Shown piece by piece: positions 6,062 to 14,870 of a stretch of DNA of 48,368 nucleotides. The stretch is taken from contig JAIPAL010000009.1 in NCBI GenBank assembly GCA_021740085.1, forward strand, positions 1-48,368. Direction: 5' to 3'. The notes beneath the pieces are model-generated. The model saw only the letters and a program-made list of their open reading frames with translations. It was not told the DNA's origin and made no database searches. Every line of letters begins with the position of its first letter. The stretch's first letter is position 1. The DNA comes from Crocinitomicaceae bacterium (GTDB lineage Bacteria; Bacteroidota; Bacteroidia; Flavobacteriales_D; Crocinitomicaceae). Both the position numbers and the translations under genes were made by a program.

Positions 6062-8890
6062 ATGAAAGCAAAAGAATCTGAGCAGTTTGATGTAAATTCA
6101 ATTTTTGAAGCACTCAACTTCTCGAATCCATATTCTTTAATTCTAGATTTCAACGAAAAAATCATAGGGATTGGAAGTAATTATTTAAAATCTTCCAATT
6201 TAATTGATAAAGGTCAAGCATTCTTAGATATCTTTTCTTGGGAAACTATTTTTTCCTTTGCTAATTGGAGCGATAACCTTGAATCTCGAATTTATTTTTT
6301 TAGATCAAAAGATGAAAGTCAACGGTATAAGGCTTCTATTAAAAAAACAAGTTATGGCTTTATTGTTTTAGCTTCTCCCATTATAAATTCAAAGTTTCAC
6401 ATTAACAATTATGGGGTTACACTCTCAGATTTCCCTAAACATGATTACCTAGTTGAATATGTTTTTTTATTGCAAGCATCCTCTCGCGCTTTAACAGAGG
6501 CAAGGAATTTGAATGAAAAATTGGTTGAGAAAAACAAAAGTATAGAAGCCGCCAAGGAGGAGTTAATTAGCCTGGCAAAATTTCCAAGCGAAAATCCAAA
6601 TCCGATTCTCAGAATTAGTAAAAAACACAAACTCTTGTATGCAAATGATGCTGCAAGCAAGAAATTCATTATCGATTTTAAAATTGATGTTAATGGGGTA
6701 AATGACCAAGAATTAAAAATAAACTTGTCCCATTGCTTGGAAAATGAAATTGAAAATTCATCACTTTACTTAACACGTAATAAAAGAACATATTTAGTAA
6801 ACATAAGAAATGTCCTTAACGCAGAGTATTTTAATATCTACGCGAATGACATTTCTTTATTTTTATCACAAGTTGAAGAAAAAGAAGAGGAGCTAAAGCA
6901 ACTGAATATAAAAATAGATGAACAACGCTCCTTCTATGAATACATATTAAACAATTTGCCCTCAGATATTGCCGTGTTTAGTCCAGAACACAAATACCTC
7001 TTTTTGAATATACAAGCTATTCAAGATGATGAAATAAGAAGCTTTATGATCGGCAAAGATGATTTCGATTACTGCAATTTCAAAGGGGTTTCAACAGATT
7101 TAGCAAAAGTAAGAAGGGGGGTTTTTAACCAAGTGATGGAAGGTGGAGTTGAATTAGAATGGGAGGATGAAGCCAAGGATAAAGATGGAAATAGAAAGGT
7201 GGTTTTGCGAAAAATGAGCCCTGTTTTTAATGCGGTTAATCAAATAAGTCATGTAGTAGGATATGGAATTGATATAACGGCGATGAAAATATCGAAGGAA
7301 ATATTGCAGAAAAATATTCTTTTTCAATCGATACTCATGGATATGGCTACTAAATACATCAACCTTTCGGTAGATATGGTGGAGTCAACTATTAATGATT
7401 CCTTGTCGCAAATAGGAAGTTTTGTCAATGTTGATCGAGTTTATATTTTCACCTATGATTACAAGTCAAAAACAGCATCGAATACCTATGAATGGTGTGC
7501 CGATGGTGTTGCGCCTCAAATAAATTCGCTCCAATTTATTCCATTTTCAAGTATTCCATTTTGGATAGAAACACATGCTAAAGGAGATGAAATAATTATT
7601 GAAAATACGACTGAATTACCTGATGGAATAGTCAAAGAAATGCTGCTTGAGCAAGACATAAAGAGTGTATTTGCCCTTCCTTTAATGAAAGGGAATGAAT
7701 GCATCGGATTTGTCGGATTTGATGCCGTGCTTAATTACAGAATTTTTTATGAAGATGAGAAGGATTTGCTCCGATTATTTGGACAAATGCTGGTGAATGT
7801 AGAAACCCAGACCAATTATATTAAGCAAATTAATGAATCAACAGCGGAAATTCATAACATCAATACGGATTTGGAATTGATCGTTGCCGAAAAAACGAAA
7901 CGAAACATTGAATTGTCAAAATCAATTAGTGATCAAGAAAAGTTGGTAACTATTGGTGAAATAGCTTCTGGTATTGCGCACGATTTAAATACGCCGTTGG
8001 GTGCCATTAAAATTGGCGCTGAAAGTCTTCGCTATACTATTTCAGAATTGTTTAATAATGTGGTGCCGAATTGTTCTCCTAAACAGATACATTTCGCTTG
8101 TGAAAGAGCCTTCTTAAAACAAGGAGAGCTTTTTGTTGGCGGTCTTCAGCAAAGAAAAGAATTGCGAGAATTTGAAGCCTATTTAAGTGAGAACTTTCCT
8201 GAATTAAGCCATGAATCGAATGAAGTTGCCTCAATGATGGTAAAAAGCAGGGTCGAACTTTCTGAAATTAATGTCATAAAAGAGATTATTGAATCGGATA
8301 ATCGTAAAGATTTCCTTGCACTAATCTATAATGTTCAGTTGAATAGAAATTTCATTGAAACAATTCTTTCTTCAAGTGAAAGGGCTGCCAAGGTGGTTCA
8401 AGATATGCGTTCTTTTATTAAGAATCCAAAAAACCAACGCAAGTTACCCGTAAATCTAAAGGACAATATTTCTACGGTGTTGAATATCTTTAATTATGAA
8501 CTAAAAAGAAATGTGGATGTTCAACTGATTGTGCCCGATGATTTGACTATTATAGGTGTTGATATAAAGCTATTTCAATTATGGTCGAACCTGATTAAAA
8601 ATGCCATTGAATCAATGGATGAGCGGAAGGAGCGTGGGGAGCTAATTATTACTGCAAAAGAAAAAAATAATTCGATTCAGGTAAATGTTCAAAACAATGG
8701 CCCTGAAATACCTATTGAAATCCAGAAAAGTATTTTTGATAAATTTTTTACCACCAAATCAGAAAGGAATGGCTCCGGCTTGGGCTTAAGTATTGTGAAA
8801 AATGTGATTGAGGATCATAATGCCACTATTTCGGTAAGTTCAAAAATAGGAGAGACTGTTTTTAAAATTACTTTTAAACAAACAGATTAA
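6062..8890 (+). CDS. H-NOX-associated soluble hybrid-sensor histidine kinase (HNOBA-PAS-PAS-GAF-HisKA-HATPase)
   Basis: This 942-residue protein has no membrane helix. Residues about 1-165 resemble the HNOBA domain of soluble guanylate cyclases: after a PAS-like fold comes SDFPKHDYLVEYVFLLQ, close to the guanylate cyclase pattern of Asp-x-Pro-x-His-Asp then a Leu/Gln-rich helix, leading into a coiled coil. A PAS domain follows (about 174-275, opening FPSENPNPILRIS), a second PAS (about 289-415), a GAF domain (about 420-590), another coiled coil and the kinase core with phospho-acceptor His640 (SGIAHDLNTPLGAI). About 100 extra residues separate this helix from the second HisKA helix (SSSERAAKVVQDMRSF, about 768-785). 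ATPase boxes are NLIKNAIES (Asn848), NNGPEIP and GSGLGLSIVKN. It probably receives the NO signal from H-NOX and phosphorylates the receiver encoded downstream. Confidence 0.9.
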   Translation: MKAKESEQFDVNSIFEALNFSNPYSLILDFNEKIIGIGSNYLKSSNLIDKGQAFLDIFSWETIFSFANWSDNLESRIYFFRSKDESQRYKASIKKTSYGFIVLASPIINSKFHINNYGVTLSDFPKHDYLVEYVFLLQASSRALTEARNLNEKLVEKNKSIEAAKEELISLAKFPSENPNPILRISKKHKLLYANDAASKKFIIDFKIDVNGVNDQELKINLSHCLENEIENSSLYLTRNKRTYLVNIRNVLNAEYFNIYANDISLFLSQVEEKEEELKQLNIKIDEQRSFYEYILNNLPSDIAVFSPEHKYLFLNIQAIQDDEIRSFMIGKDDFDYCNFKGVSTDLAKVRRGVFNQVMEGGVELEWEDEAKDKDGNRKVVLRKMSPVFNAVNQISHVVGYGIDITAMKISKEILQKNILFQSILMDMATKYINLSVDMVESTINDSLSQIGSFVNVDRVYIFTYDYKSKTASNTYEWCADGVAPQINSLQFIPFSSIPFWIETHAKGDEIIIENTTELPDGIVKEMLLEQDIKSVFALPLMKGNECIGFVGFDAVLNYRIFYEDEKDLLRLFGQMLVNVETQTNYIKQINESTAEIHNINTDLELIVAEKTKRNIELSKSISDQEKLVTIGEIASGIAHDLNTPLGAIKIGAESLRYTISELFNNVVPNCSPKQIHFACERAFLKQGELFVGGLQQRKELREFEAYLSENFPELSHESNEVASMMVKSRVELSEINVIKEIIESDNRKDFLALIYNVQLNRNFIETILSSSERAAKVVQDMRSFIKNPKNQRKLPVNLKDNISTVLNIFNYELKRNVDVQLIVPDDLTIIGVDIKLFQLWSNLIKNAIESMDERKERGELIITAKEKNNSIQVNVQNNGPEIPIEIQKSIFDKFFTTKSERNGSGLGLSIVKNVIEDHNATISVSSKIGETVFKITFKQTD

Positions 8891-8926
8891 TTTAATTCTG
8901 AAGCGATAAGTTTTATATTTAATAAT

Positions 8927-8934
8927 TACTTTTG
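8927..8934 (+). promoter_or_regulatory. -7 promoter box before the response regulator
   Basis: TACTTTTG is a perfect TAnnTTTG in the 48-base gap after the kinase gene, ending 4 bases before the regulator ATG. It would give a leaderless or nearly leaderless transcript in addition to read-through. Confidence 0.4.
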
Positions 8935-8938
8935 TGCC

Positions 8939-9349
8939 ATGGACGAAATAAAATATGCGGTTGTTTGTGTAGATGATGACCAATTTATTCTTCAAATGTT
9001 GGGCTTTCAATTATCTAAAATTGTAGATCAAAAATACACGCTATTAGAGTATTTTACAGACCCATTGATGGCGCTAGAAAACATTGACGAACTAGTAAAT
9101 GAAAAAATTGATATTATTTTTATTATTGTCGATTATCAAATGCCAAAAATGAACGGTGCCGAATTAATTCGCGCTATAAAAGTAAAACACCCCACACTAA
9201 AATGTGTCATGCTTTCAGGACAAGCGAATCAAACTTCTATTGAGGCGCTAAACAAAGATAGATTACTCGAATCTTTTATTGAAAAACCATGGGATGAAGA
9301 CGTGCTATTTGATGCAATACGTCCTATTCTATCAGGATATAATTCCTAA
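8939..9349 (+). CDS. Single-domain response regulator
   Basis: This 136-residue protein is a lone receiver domain. The acidic pocket is Asp12-Asp13 (VDDDQF), the phospho-acceptor is Asp65 in IIVDYQMPKMNG, the switch Ser is at 93 (MLSGQ) and the conserved Lys116 is in FIEKPW. There is no output domain, so it acts through protein interactions or as a phosphate shuttle. FIEKPW with a following aspartate/glutamate resembles receivers of the RpfG/CheY-like class. Placed directly after the H-NOX kinase gene, it is the likely phosphorylation target. It is followed after 9 bases by the saccharopine dehydrogenase-family gene. Confidence 0.9.
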   Translation: MDEIKYAVVCVDDDQFILQMLGFQLSKIVDQKYTLLEYFTDPLMALENIDELVNEKIDIIFIIVDYQMPKMNGAELIRAIKVKHPTLKCVMLSGQANQTSIEALNKDRLLESFIEKPWDEDVLFDAIRPILSGYNS

Positions 9350-9358
9350 GTTAATTTA

Positions 9359-10696
9359 ATGAAATCGATATTACTCTTAGGTGCAGGATTGTCATCTTCT
9401 TCTCTAATTCGTTATCTTTTGAATGAGGCAACGACCTTTAATTGGTATTTAAAAGTTGTTGATCAAAATCGAGCACTTGTTTTACAAAAATTAAATAATC
9501 ACCCGCGTGGCGAAGCACTTTCTTTTGATGTGCTTGATACCAAAGCAAGAAGGAACAATATTCAAGAGGCAGATATTGTAATTTCTATGTTGCCAGCAAG
9601 ATTTCACCCTGAGGTAGCAAAGGATTGTATTGAATTAAAGACTCACCTCATAACTCCCTCTTATGTTTCTCCCGAAATGAAAGTATTGGCTGAAGAAGCA
9701 ATTGGTGCAGGAGTAATAATTATGAATGAAATTGGGGTTGATCCAGGAATTGATCACATGAGTGCGATGCAGATTATTCATAAAATACAGGACTTGGGGG
9801 CAGAAATGCTGAGCTTTAAATCATTTTGTGGTGGTTTAATTGCCCCTGAGTCAGACACTAATCTATGGCATTATAAATTTACATGGAGCCCTAGGAATGT
9901 TGTGTTGGCTGGACAAGGTGGCATCGCCGCTTTTATACAGAATAATGAGTATAAATACATTCCTTATTCACAGTTGTTTAAAAGAACAGAACGCTTTACC
10001 ATTGGAGAGTACGGTGAATTTGAAGGGTATGCCAACCGAGACTCTTTAGCTTACCAGCAGACTTATGGATTAAATAATGTTAAAACGATCTACCGCGGCA
10101 CTTTAAGAAGACCCAATTTTTGTGATGGTTGGAATGTTTTTATTGAATTAGGAATGACTGATGATAGTTATAAATTGTTGTCCTCAGAACAAATGACCCC
10201 TCGGAAGTTTTTGAATTCATTTTTGCCCTATCATACAACGCGTCCGGTCGAACAAAAATTTAAGGATTTTTTAGGGGAACACCGCCTATATCTTTATGCT
10301 CAATTTGAGGATTTAGGTTTGTTTGACGATTCCCAAGAAATAGGCATGCCGGCCGCTAGTCCGGCTCAGCTTTTAGAAGTGTTTTTGGTAAAGAAAATGT
10401 CTTTAAGTCCAGGGGATAAAGATATGATTGTGATGTACCATGAGTTTGAATATCATCTAAACGGGAAAAATAAACGAATTATTTCTTCCATGATTAATAT
10501 AGGTGAGGACGAAAGCCATACTTCAATGGCTAAAACAGTGGGTTTGCCGGTAGCTATAATGGCCAAATTAATTTTGAACGGAAATTTCACTAAGCCAGGA
10601 ATACATCTACCTGTAGATAAAGAAGTCTATGAACCAATTTTAAATGAATTAAAATCCTTTGGTATTTCCTTTCATGAAATCGAAAATGATTTGTAA
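9359..10696 (+). CDS. Saccharopine dehydrogenase-family protein
   Basis: This 445-residue protein has an N-terminal Rossmann fold with ILLLGAGLSSSSLIRYL and an acidic strand end VVDQN, then the family's IVISMLPARFHPEVAKDC and NEIGVDPGIDHMSAM segments, and a large saccharopine dehydrogenase C-terminal domain. Members join or split saccharopine in lysine metabolism using NAD(P). In Bacteroidota a similar protein is often encoded alone, without the alpha-aminoadipate partner, so the exact reaction here is uncertain. It is tightly linked (9 bases) to the response regulator gene upstream and 21 bases from the DUF3467 gene downstream, suggesting co-transcription without an obvious functional link. 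Confidence 0.87.
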   Translation: MKSILLLGAGLSSSSLIRYLLNEATTFNWYLKVVDQNRALVLQKLNNHPRGEALSFDVLDTKARRNNIQEADIVISMLPARFHPEVAKDCIELKTHLITPSYVSPEMKVLAEEAIGAGVIIMNEIGVDPGIDHMSAMQIIHKIQDLGAEMLSFKSFCGGLIAPESDTNLWHYKFTWSPRNVVLAGQGGIAAFIQNNEYKYIPYSQLFKRTERFTIGEYGEFEGYANRDSLAYQQTYGLNNVKTIYRGTLRRPNFCDGWNVFIELGMTDDSYKLLSSEQMTPRKFLNSFLPYHTTRPVEQKFKDFLGEHRLYLYAQFEDLGLFDDSQEIGMPAASPAQLLEVFLVKKMSLSPGDKDMIVMYHEFEYHLNGKNKRIISSMINIGEDESHTSMAKTVGLPVAIMAKLILNGNFTKPGIHLPVDKEVYEPILNELKSFGISFHEIENDL

Positions 10697-10717
10697 ATTC
10701 GTACATATATTAAGATT

Positions 10718-11023
10718 ATGCAAAACGAAGAAAATCAAATGAATATAGAACTATCTGAGGAAATTGCCTTGGGTATTTATTCGAACTTAGCAATTATCAC
10801 CCATTCGCCAGGCGAGTTTGTGTGTGATTTTGTTCAGTTAATGCCCGGAATGCCAAAGGGAAAGGTTCGTTCAAGAGTCTTAATGACTCCTCAAAATGCG
10901 AAAAGATTTTTATTAGCATTAACGGAAAATGTTCAAAAGTTTGAACAGAATTTTGGGGTGATTGATGATCCTCAACAAGGATTTCCCCCGATCAATTTTG
11001 GGACGCCCAACACGATGGCTTAG
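10718..11023 (+). CDS. DUF3467 family protein
   Basis: This 101-residue protein has the features of the DUF3467 family: an acidic start, YSNLAIITHSPGEFVCDF, MPGMPKGKVRSRVLMTP and a helix RFLLALTENVQKFEQNFG. Family members are small, widespread in Bacteroidota and of unknown function. There is no signal peptide, so it is cytoplasmic. A TAnnTTTG-like box (TAAATTCG, 10694-10701) overlaps the end of the preceding gene and could start its own transcript. Confidence 0.8.
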   Translation: MQNEENQMNIELSEEIALGIYSNLAIITHSPGEFVCDFVQLMPGMPKGKVRSRVLMTPQNAKRFLLALTENVQKFEQNFGVIDDPQQGFPPINFGTPNTMA

Positions 11024-11042
11024 TATAAATTAAAAACCGAAT

Positions 11043-11957
11043 ATGGTATTATCGGTTTGTATCCCCGTCTATAATTCGGATGTAAAGGTATTGGTTCTTG
11101 CCATTTCTAAACAAATAGCAATAAATAATTTCCCTGTTGAAATTATTGTGCTGGATGATGCTTCTAGTCCTGAAATTGAGTTAATTAATAGTAATTCGCT
11201 AGAAGAAATAACTAATACACGTTACTTTTCTCTTCCGGAAAATATGGGCAGATCTGCTATCAGAAATCGATTTATTGATCTCGCTCATGGTGATTTTGTT
11301 TTGTTTATTGACGGAGATTCTCATGTCATAAGCGAAGATTTTATAGGTAACTATTTGCAAACGATACAACTCAATTCAGGCGACTTAATATTCGGTGGAA
11401 GCGTTTACCAAAATGAAAGTCCTTCCAGAGACAAATACCTTAGGTGGAAATACAGCATCTGTCGTGAATCTAAATCTGTTAGAGATAGAGCGAATTCTCA
11501 TTATGGATTTAAAACGAATAATTTTTGTATAAAAAAGGCTGTGTTAAAAGAATATCCTTTCGATGAAAGAGTAAGGGGCTACGGTCATGAAGACACGCTT
11601 TTTGGGTTTGTTCTTTTACAAAACAATATAAAAATAGTTCATATTGATAATCCTGTATTGAATAGCTGTCTGGACAGTAACCCCATATATCTTGAAAAAA
11701 CGCAACAAAGCATTCAAAATCTTTGGTTTATACACGAAGAAATTCAGCCCAATATAGACTTCATTAACCATGTCCGTTTGTTGAAGACGTATTACAACGT
11801 TAAAAAATATCGTGCTATTCCGTTACTTCGTTTTGTAAATTATTTGGTTGGAAAATCAAACGAGCATTTTCTTAAATCAGGATGGTTTACCTTGCGTATG
11901 TTTGATTTCTACAAACTTGCGATGCTAGTTAATTGGACCGATAAGAAGGGTAAATAG
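11043..11957 (+). CDS. Family 2 glycosyltransferase
   Basis: This 304-residue protein has a GT-A fold: VLSVCIPVYNS at the N-terminus, the UDP-binding IIVLDDASS, the DxD metal motif in VLFIDGDSHV and a catalytic Glu-Asp in VRGYGHEDTLFGF. The GYGHED segment is like the Glyco_transf_7C part of galactosyl/chondroitin-type transferases. It probably adds a sugar from a nucleotide donor to a surface polysaccharide or glycan; acceptor and sugar are unknown. No signal or clear membrane helix is seen. Its last 29 bases overlap the end of the GT4 gene on the other strand. Confidence 0.88.
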   Translation: MVLSVCIPVYNSDVKVLVLAISKQIAINNFPVEIIVLDDASSPEIELINSNSLEEITNTRYFSLPENMGRSAIRNRFIDLAHGDFVLFIDGDSHVISEDFIGNYLQTIQLNSGDLIFGGSVYQNESPSRDKYLRWKYSICRESKSVRDRANSHYGFKTNNFCIKKAVLKEYPFDERVRGYGHEDTLFGFVLLQNNIKIVHIDNPVLNSCLDSNPIYLEKTQQSIQNLWFIHEEIQPNIDFINHVRLLKTYYNVKKYRAIPLLRFVNYLVGKSNEHFLKSGWFTLRMFDFYKLAMLVNWTDKKGK

Positions 11958-13059
11958 CATAAATAATTTCTTCTAGTTTTGCCTTTTCATTGCCCCAATG
12001 TTCAATTTCTGCTGCTTTTTTGCAATTTGCCTGGTAGGAATTAAGTAAAGGTTGGTTTTGCTGAAGGGTCCTAATAGCTGTTGCAATTTCTGAAGGAACC
12101 ACCTCTTTTATAACAATACCAATATCGTATTTTAATACTAGTGATTTAATTTCTATCAAATCCATGCAAATAATGGGCGTTCCTGCTTGGATGTAATCAA
12201 ATACTTTATTCGGCAAGGCAAACTGGTGATTCTTATTGGTGGCTTTATCAATCGCCAGCCCACAATTTGCCAAAGATGTAAATTTCATCAATTCATGATA
12301 GGGACGCTTACCATAAAAATGAACCCGATTTCCTAATTTTAAATCTCCCACCATTTTTTTTGCTTTAGGGATTACGTCTCCATTCCCAACAATTAATAGA
12401 TGTACATTTTCCAATAAGAGCATTGTCTCAATAGCTTCCTCAAGTCCACGATCAATATTTAGTCCTGAACCTTGAATAATAACGGTGAATGAATCTTTTG
12501 GAATATTATCCAGGTTGATAGAATTATTTAAATTAGTAGGTATTTGCTCTGGCACATTGCGAATAGAGTTGAATTTCACCTTGTACCTTTCCTCAAAGAT
12601 TTTGGCAATGGATTCATTGACAGTAATACAGTATTTTAGTTTGGGCACAATAGACTTTTCAATTTTTGTCCAAACGGACTTTTTAAAAGGGGCGTTTTGT
12701 AATTCTGGAACCTCTGTAAAGAGTTCATGCGAATCATATATAAGCGGCACTCGTTTTATTTTGGAAACAAGATAATTAGGTAATAAGGTGTCAAGGTCAT
12801 TCGCAAATAAGAGATCTACTCGGTGAAATAGTAAGAAAAAAAACAGTCTTAAATTATAAAAAGCATAAAATAAAACCCCCTTTTTAAAAACCATCCGAAA
12901 TCGTTTGCACTCATAAGTTCTACTTACTTCGCTACTCTGCTTCAACTTCCTGCCAACAAGTACTACACGGAACCCCAATGATTGCAGTACACTACAGGAT
13001 CGATTAACGCGATTATCTGTTGCGAGATCATTTGTTACACTTACAATTACACTTTTCAT
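11929..13059 (-). CDS. Family 4 glycosyltransferase
   Basis: This 376-residue protein has a GT-B fold. The N-terminal half has VSVTNDLATDNRVNR and LLFANDLDTLLP, with LIYDSHELFTEVPE, a signature of a Bacteroidota GT4 subgroup. The C-terminal half has VIIQGSGLNIDRGLEEAI, LLIVGNGD and FALPNKVFDYIQAGTPII, which carries the donor-binding loop. It transfers a sugar from a nucleotide donor to an unknown acceptor, perhaps in the same surface-glycan pathway as the convergent GT2 gene. A TAATTTTA sequence just upstream resembles a -7 box with a changed last base. Confidence 0.88.
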   Translation of the reverse strand: MKSVIVSVTNDLATDNRVNRSCSVLQSLGFRVVLVGRKLKQSSEVSRTYECKRFRMVFKKGVLFYAFYNLRLFFFLLFHRVDLLFANDLDTLLPNYLVSKIKRVPLIYDSHELFTEVPELQNAPFKKSVWTKIEKSIVPKLKYCITVNESIAKIFEERYKVKFNSIRNVPEQIPTNLNNSINLDNIPKDSFTVIIQGSGLNIDRGLEEAIETMLLLENVHLLIVGNGDVIPKAKKMVGDLKLGNRVHFYGKRPYHELMKFTSLANCGLAIDKATNKNHQFALPNKVFDYIQAGTPIICMDLIEIKSLVLKYDIGIVIKEVVPSEIATAIRTLQQNQPLLNSYQANCKKAAEIEHWGNEKAKLEEIIYAIYPSYRSN

Positions 13060-13135
13060 CTTTGGGGGTAAAATTAAAAATAACTTTGCCTTTAATTTTC
13101 TTTAAACATAATTTTAAAAAAAAGATTGATATTAC

Positions 13136-13165
13136 TTTGCGATAAAAAAAACTTTTGTACATTTG
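13136..13165 (+). promoter_or_regulatory. Strong promoter of the tRNA-tuf cluster
   Basis: A TTTG -33 box (13136-13139), an 18-base spacer and a perfect -7 box TACATTTG (13158-13165) form the best promoter in the window. It sits about 60 bases before the first tRNA, as expected for a highly expressed stable-RNA and tuf transcript. Confidence 0.75.
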
Positions 13166-13226
13166 CAGTCCCAAATTTATGGGAATAGTGTTTAAAAGTT
13201 CTTTATTTTAATATTTTTTAACATTT

Positions 13227-13300
13227 GCCGATGTAGCTCAGTTGGCCAGAGCAGCTGATTTGTAATCAGCTGGTCGGGGGTTCGAATCCCTCCATCGGCT
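13227..13300 (+). tRNA. tRNA-Thr (TGT)
   Basis: The 74-base cloverleaf closes with GCCGATG/CATCGGC and discriminator T. The anticodon loop is TT-TGT-AA inside a GCTGA/TCAGC stem, and the T-arm contains GGTTCGAATCC. CCA is not encoded. First of a four-tRNA cluster before tuf. Confidence 0.97.
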
Positions 13301-13308
13301 CGAGTATT

Positions 13309-13391
13309 GGGGAGATACTCAAGTGGCTAACGAGAACAGACTGTAAATCTGTTGGTGCATACCTTCGCAGGTTCGAATCCTGCTCTCCCCA
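13309..13391 (+). tRNA. tRNA-Tyr (GTA)
   Basis: The 83-base cloverleaf closes with GGGGAGA/TCTCCCC and discriminator A. The anticodon loop is CT-GTA-AA in an ACAGA/TCTGT stem, and it has the long variable arm expected for bacterial tRNA-Tyr. Confidence 0.97.
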
Positions 13392-13404
13392 CAGTTAGTA
13401 TTAA

Positions 13405-13477
13405 GCGGGAGTAGCTCAGTTGGTAGAGCTTCAGCCTTCCAAGCTGAACGTCGCGAGTTCGAGTCTCGTCTCCCGCT
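13405..13477 (+). tRNA. tRNA-Gly (TCC)
   Basis: The 73-base cloverleaf closes with GCGGGAG/CTCCCGC and discriminator T. The anticodon loop is CT-TCC-AA in a TCAGC/GCTGA stem; the T-arm has GAGTTCGAGTCTC. Confidence 0.97.
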
Positions 13478-13493
13478 CAAAATTGCTTTCTGC

Positions 13494-13565
13494 GCCGGTG
13501 TAGCTCAGGGGTAGAGCGCTTCCTTGGTAAGGAAGAGGTCATGAGTTCAATTCTCATCATTGGCT
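13494..13565 (+). tRNA. tRNA-Thr (GGT)
   Basis: The 72-base cloverleaf closes with GCCGGTG/CATTGGC (two G-U pairs) and discriminator T. The anticodon loop is TT-GGT-AA in a CTTCC/GGAAG stem. A tRNA-Thr directly before tuf is the usual order in bacteria. Confidence 0.96.
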
Positions 13566-13595
13566 CAAATGAATAAAAAGAATAAAAAAGAAATT

Positions 13596-13613
13596 GGATT
13601 GCAGGTGCAATCC
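13596..13613 (+). other. Hairpin in the tuf leader
   Basis: GGATTGC and GCAATCC form a perfect 7-bp stem with an AGGT loop between the last tRNA and tuf. No U-run follows, so it is not a standard terminator; it may mark an RNA processing site or stabilise the tuf mRNA after the tRNAs are cut out. Confidence 0.4.
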
Positions 13614-13654
13614 CTTATATATGTTGTATTTATTAACAAGTAACAAAAAGAAAA

Positions 13655-14842
13655 ATGGCTAAGGAAAATTTTGATCGTTCCAAACCGCACGTGAACATTG
13701 GTACCATTGGACACGTTGACCACGGCAAGACTACGTTGACTGCTGCAATTTCAAGTGTATTAGCATCCAAAGGATTGGCTCAAGTAAGAGACTTTTCTTC
13801 GATTGATAATGCTCCAGAAGAAAAAGAGCGCGGTATTACTATTAACACGTCTCACATTGAGTACCAAACTATGAATCGTCACTATGCACACGTTGACTGT
13901 CCAGGTCACGCGGATTACGTGAAGAACATGGTAACTGGAGCAGCGCAAATGGATGGTGCAATTCTAGTAGTTGCAGCAACTGATGGACCGATGCCTCAAA
14001 CACGTGAGCATATCCTTTTGGGAAGACAAGTAGGTGTTCCTGCAATGGTTGTTTTCATGAACAAAGTGGATAGCGTTGATGATGAAGAGCTTTTAGAGTT
14101 GGTAGAAATGGAAGTAAGAGAATTGCTTTCTTTCTACAAGTATGATGGAGATAACGCTCCGGTAATTCAAGGATCTGCTCTTGGCGCACTAAACGGTGAG
14201 GCTAAGTGGGTAGCAAAAATTGAGGAACTTATGGAAGCGGTTGATACTTATATTCAATTACCTCCTCGTGAAGTTGACAAGCCTTTCTTAATGCCAGTTG
14301 AAGATGTATTTACGATTACAGGTCGTGGAACAGTTGCAACAGGTCGTATCGAAACAGGTGTTATCAATTCAGGTGAAAGTGTTGACATCCTAGGAATGGG
14401 AGATTTAAAATTGTCTTCGACTGTTACAGGTGTTGAGATGTTCCGTAAGATATTAGATAGAGGTGAAGCAGGTGATAACGTTGGTCTTTTACTAAGAGGT
14501 ATTGAAAAATCTCAAATTAAAAGAGGAATGGTTATTTGTAAGCCAGGGTCAACAAAACCTCATCATGAGTTTAAAGCAGAAATATATGTTTTAAAGAAAG
14601 AAGAAGGTGGACGTCATACCCCATTCCATAATAAATATCGTCCTCAGTTCTATTTTAGAACAACGGATGTTACAGGTGAGATTTCTTTGCTTGATGGCCG
14701 TGAAATGGTTATGCCAGGTGATAACGTAACTATCAATGTTAAGTTGATCGTTCCTATCGCAATGGATAAAGGCTTACGTTTTGCTATCCGTGAAGGTGGT
14801 AGAACTGTTGGGGCTGGTCAGGTTACAGAGATCGTAGCTTAA
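13655..14842 (+). CDS. tuf: Elongation factor Tu
   Basis: This 395-residue GTPase brings aminoacyl-tRNA to the ribosome. It starts [19 protein letters not shown]. The G1 motif is GHVDHGKT, switch I is RGITINTSH, the G3 motif is DCPGHADY, and the G4 motif is MNKVDSV. Domain 2 and 3 segments such as [12 protein letters not shown] and FRTTDVTG are intact. It lies between the tRNA cluster and tRNA-Trp and is transcribed from the strong promoter at 13136-13165. Length and motifs are normal. Confidence 0.99.
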   Translation: MAKENFDRSKPHVNIGTIGHVDHGKTTLTAAISSVLASKGLAQVRDFSSIDNAPEEKERGITINTSHIEYQTMNRHYAHVDCPGHADYVKNMVTGAAQMDGAILVVAATDGPMPQTREHILLGRQVGVPAMVVFMNKVDSVDDEELLELVEMEVRELLSFYKYDGDNAPVIQGSALGALNGEAKWVAKIEELMEAVDTYIQLPPREVDKPFLMPVEDVFTITGRGTVATGRIETGVINSGESVDILGMGDLKLSSTVTGVEMFRKILDRGEAGDNVGLLLRGIEKSQIKRGMVICKPGSTKPHHEFKAEIYVLKKEEGGRHTPFHNKYRPQFYFRTTDVTGEISLLDGREMVMPGDNVTINVKLIVPIAMDKGLRFAIREGGRTVGAGQVTEIVA

Positions 14843-14870
14843 TAAAAGTAAAATATTAATATAGTTTAGT

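Noticed and set aside
13596-13613. Terminator between the tRNAs and tuf
   Set aside because: The hairpin has no T-run after it and tuf has no other promoter; kept as a plain hairpin instead.
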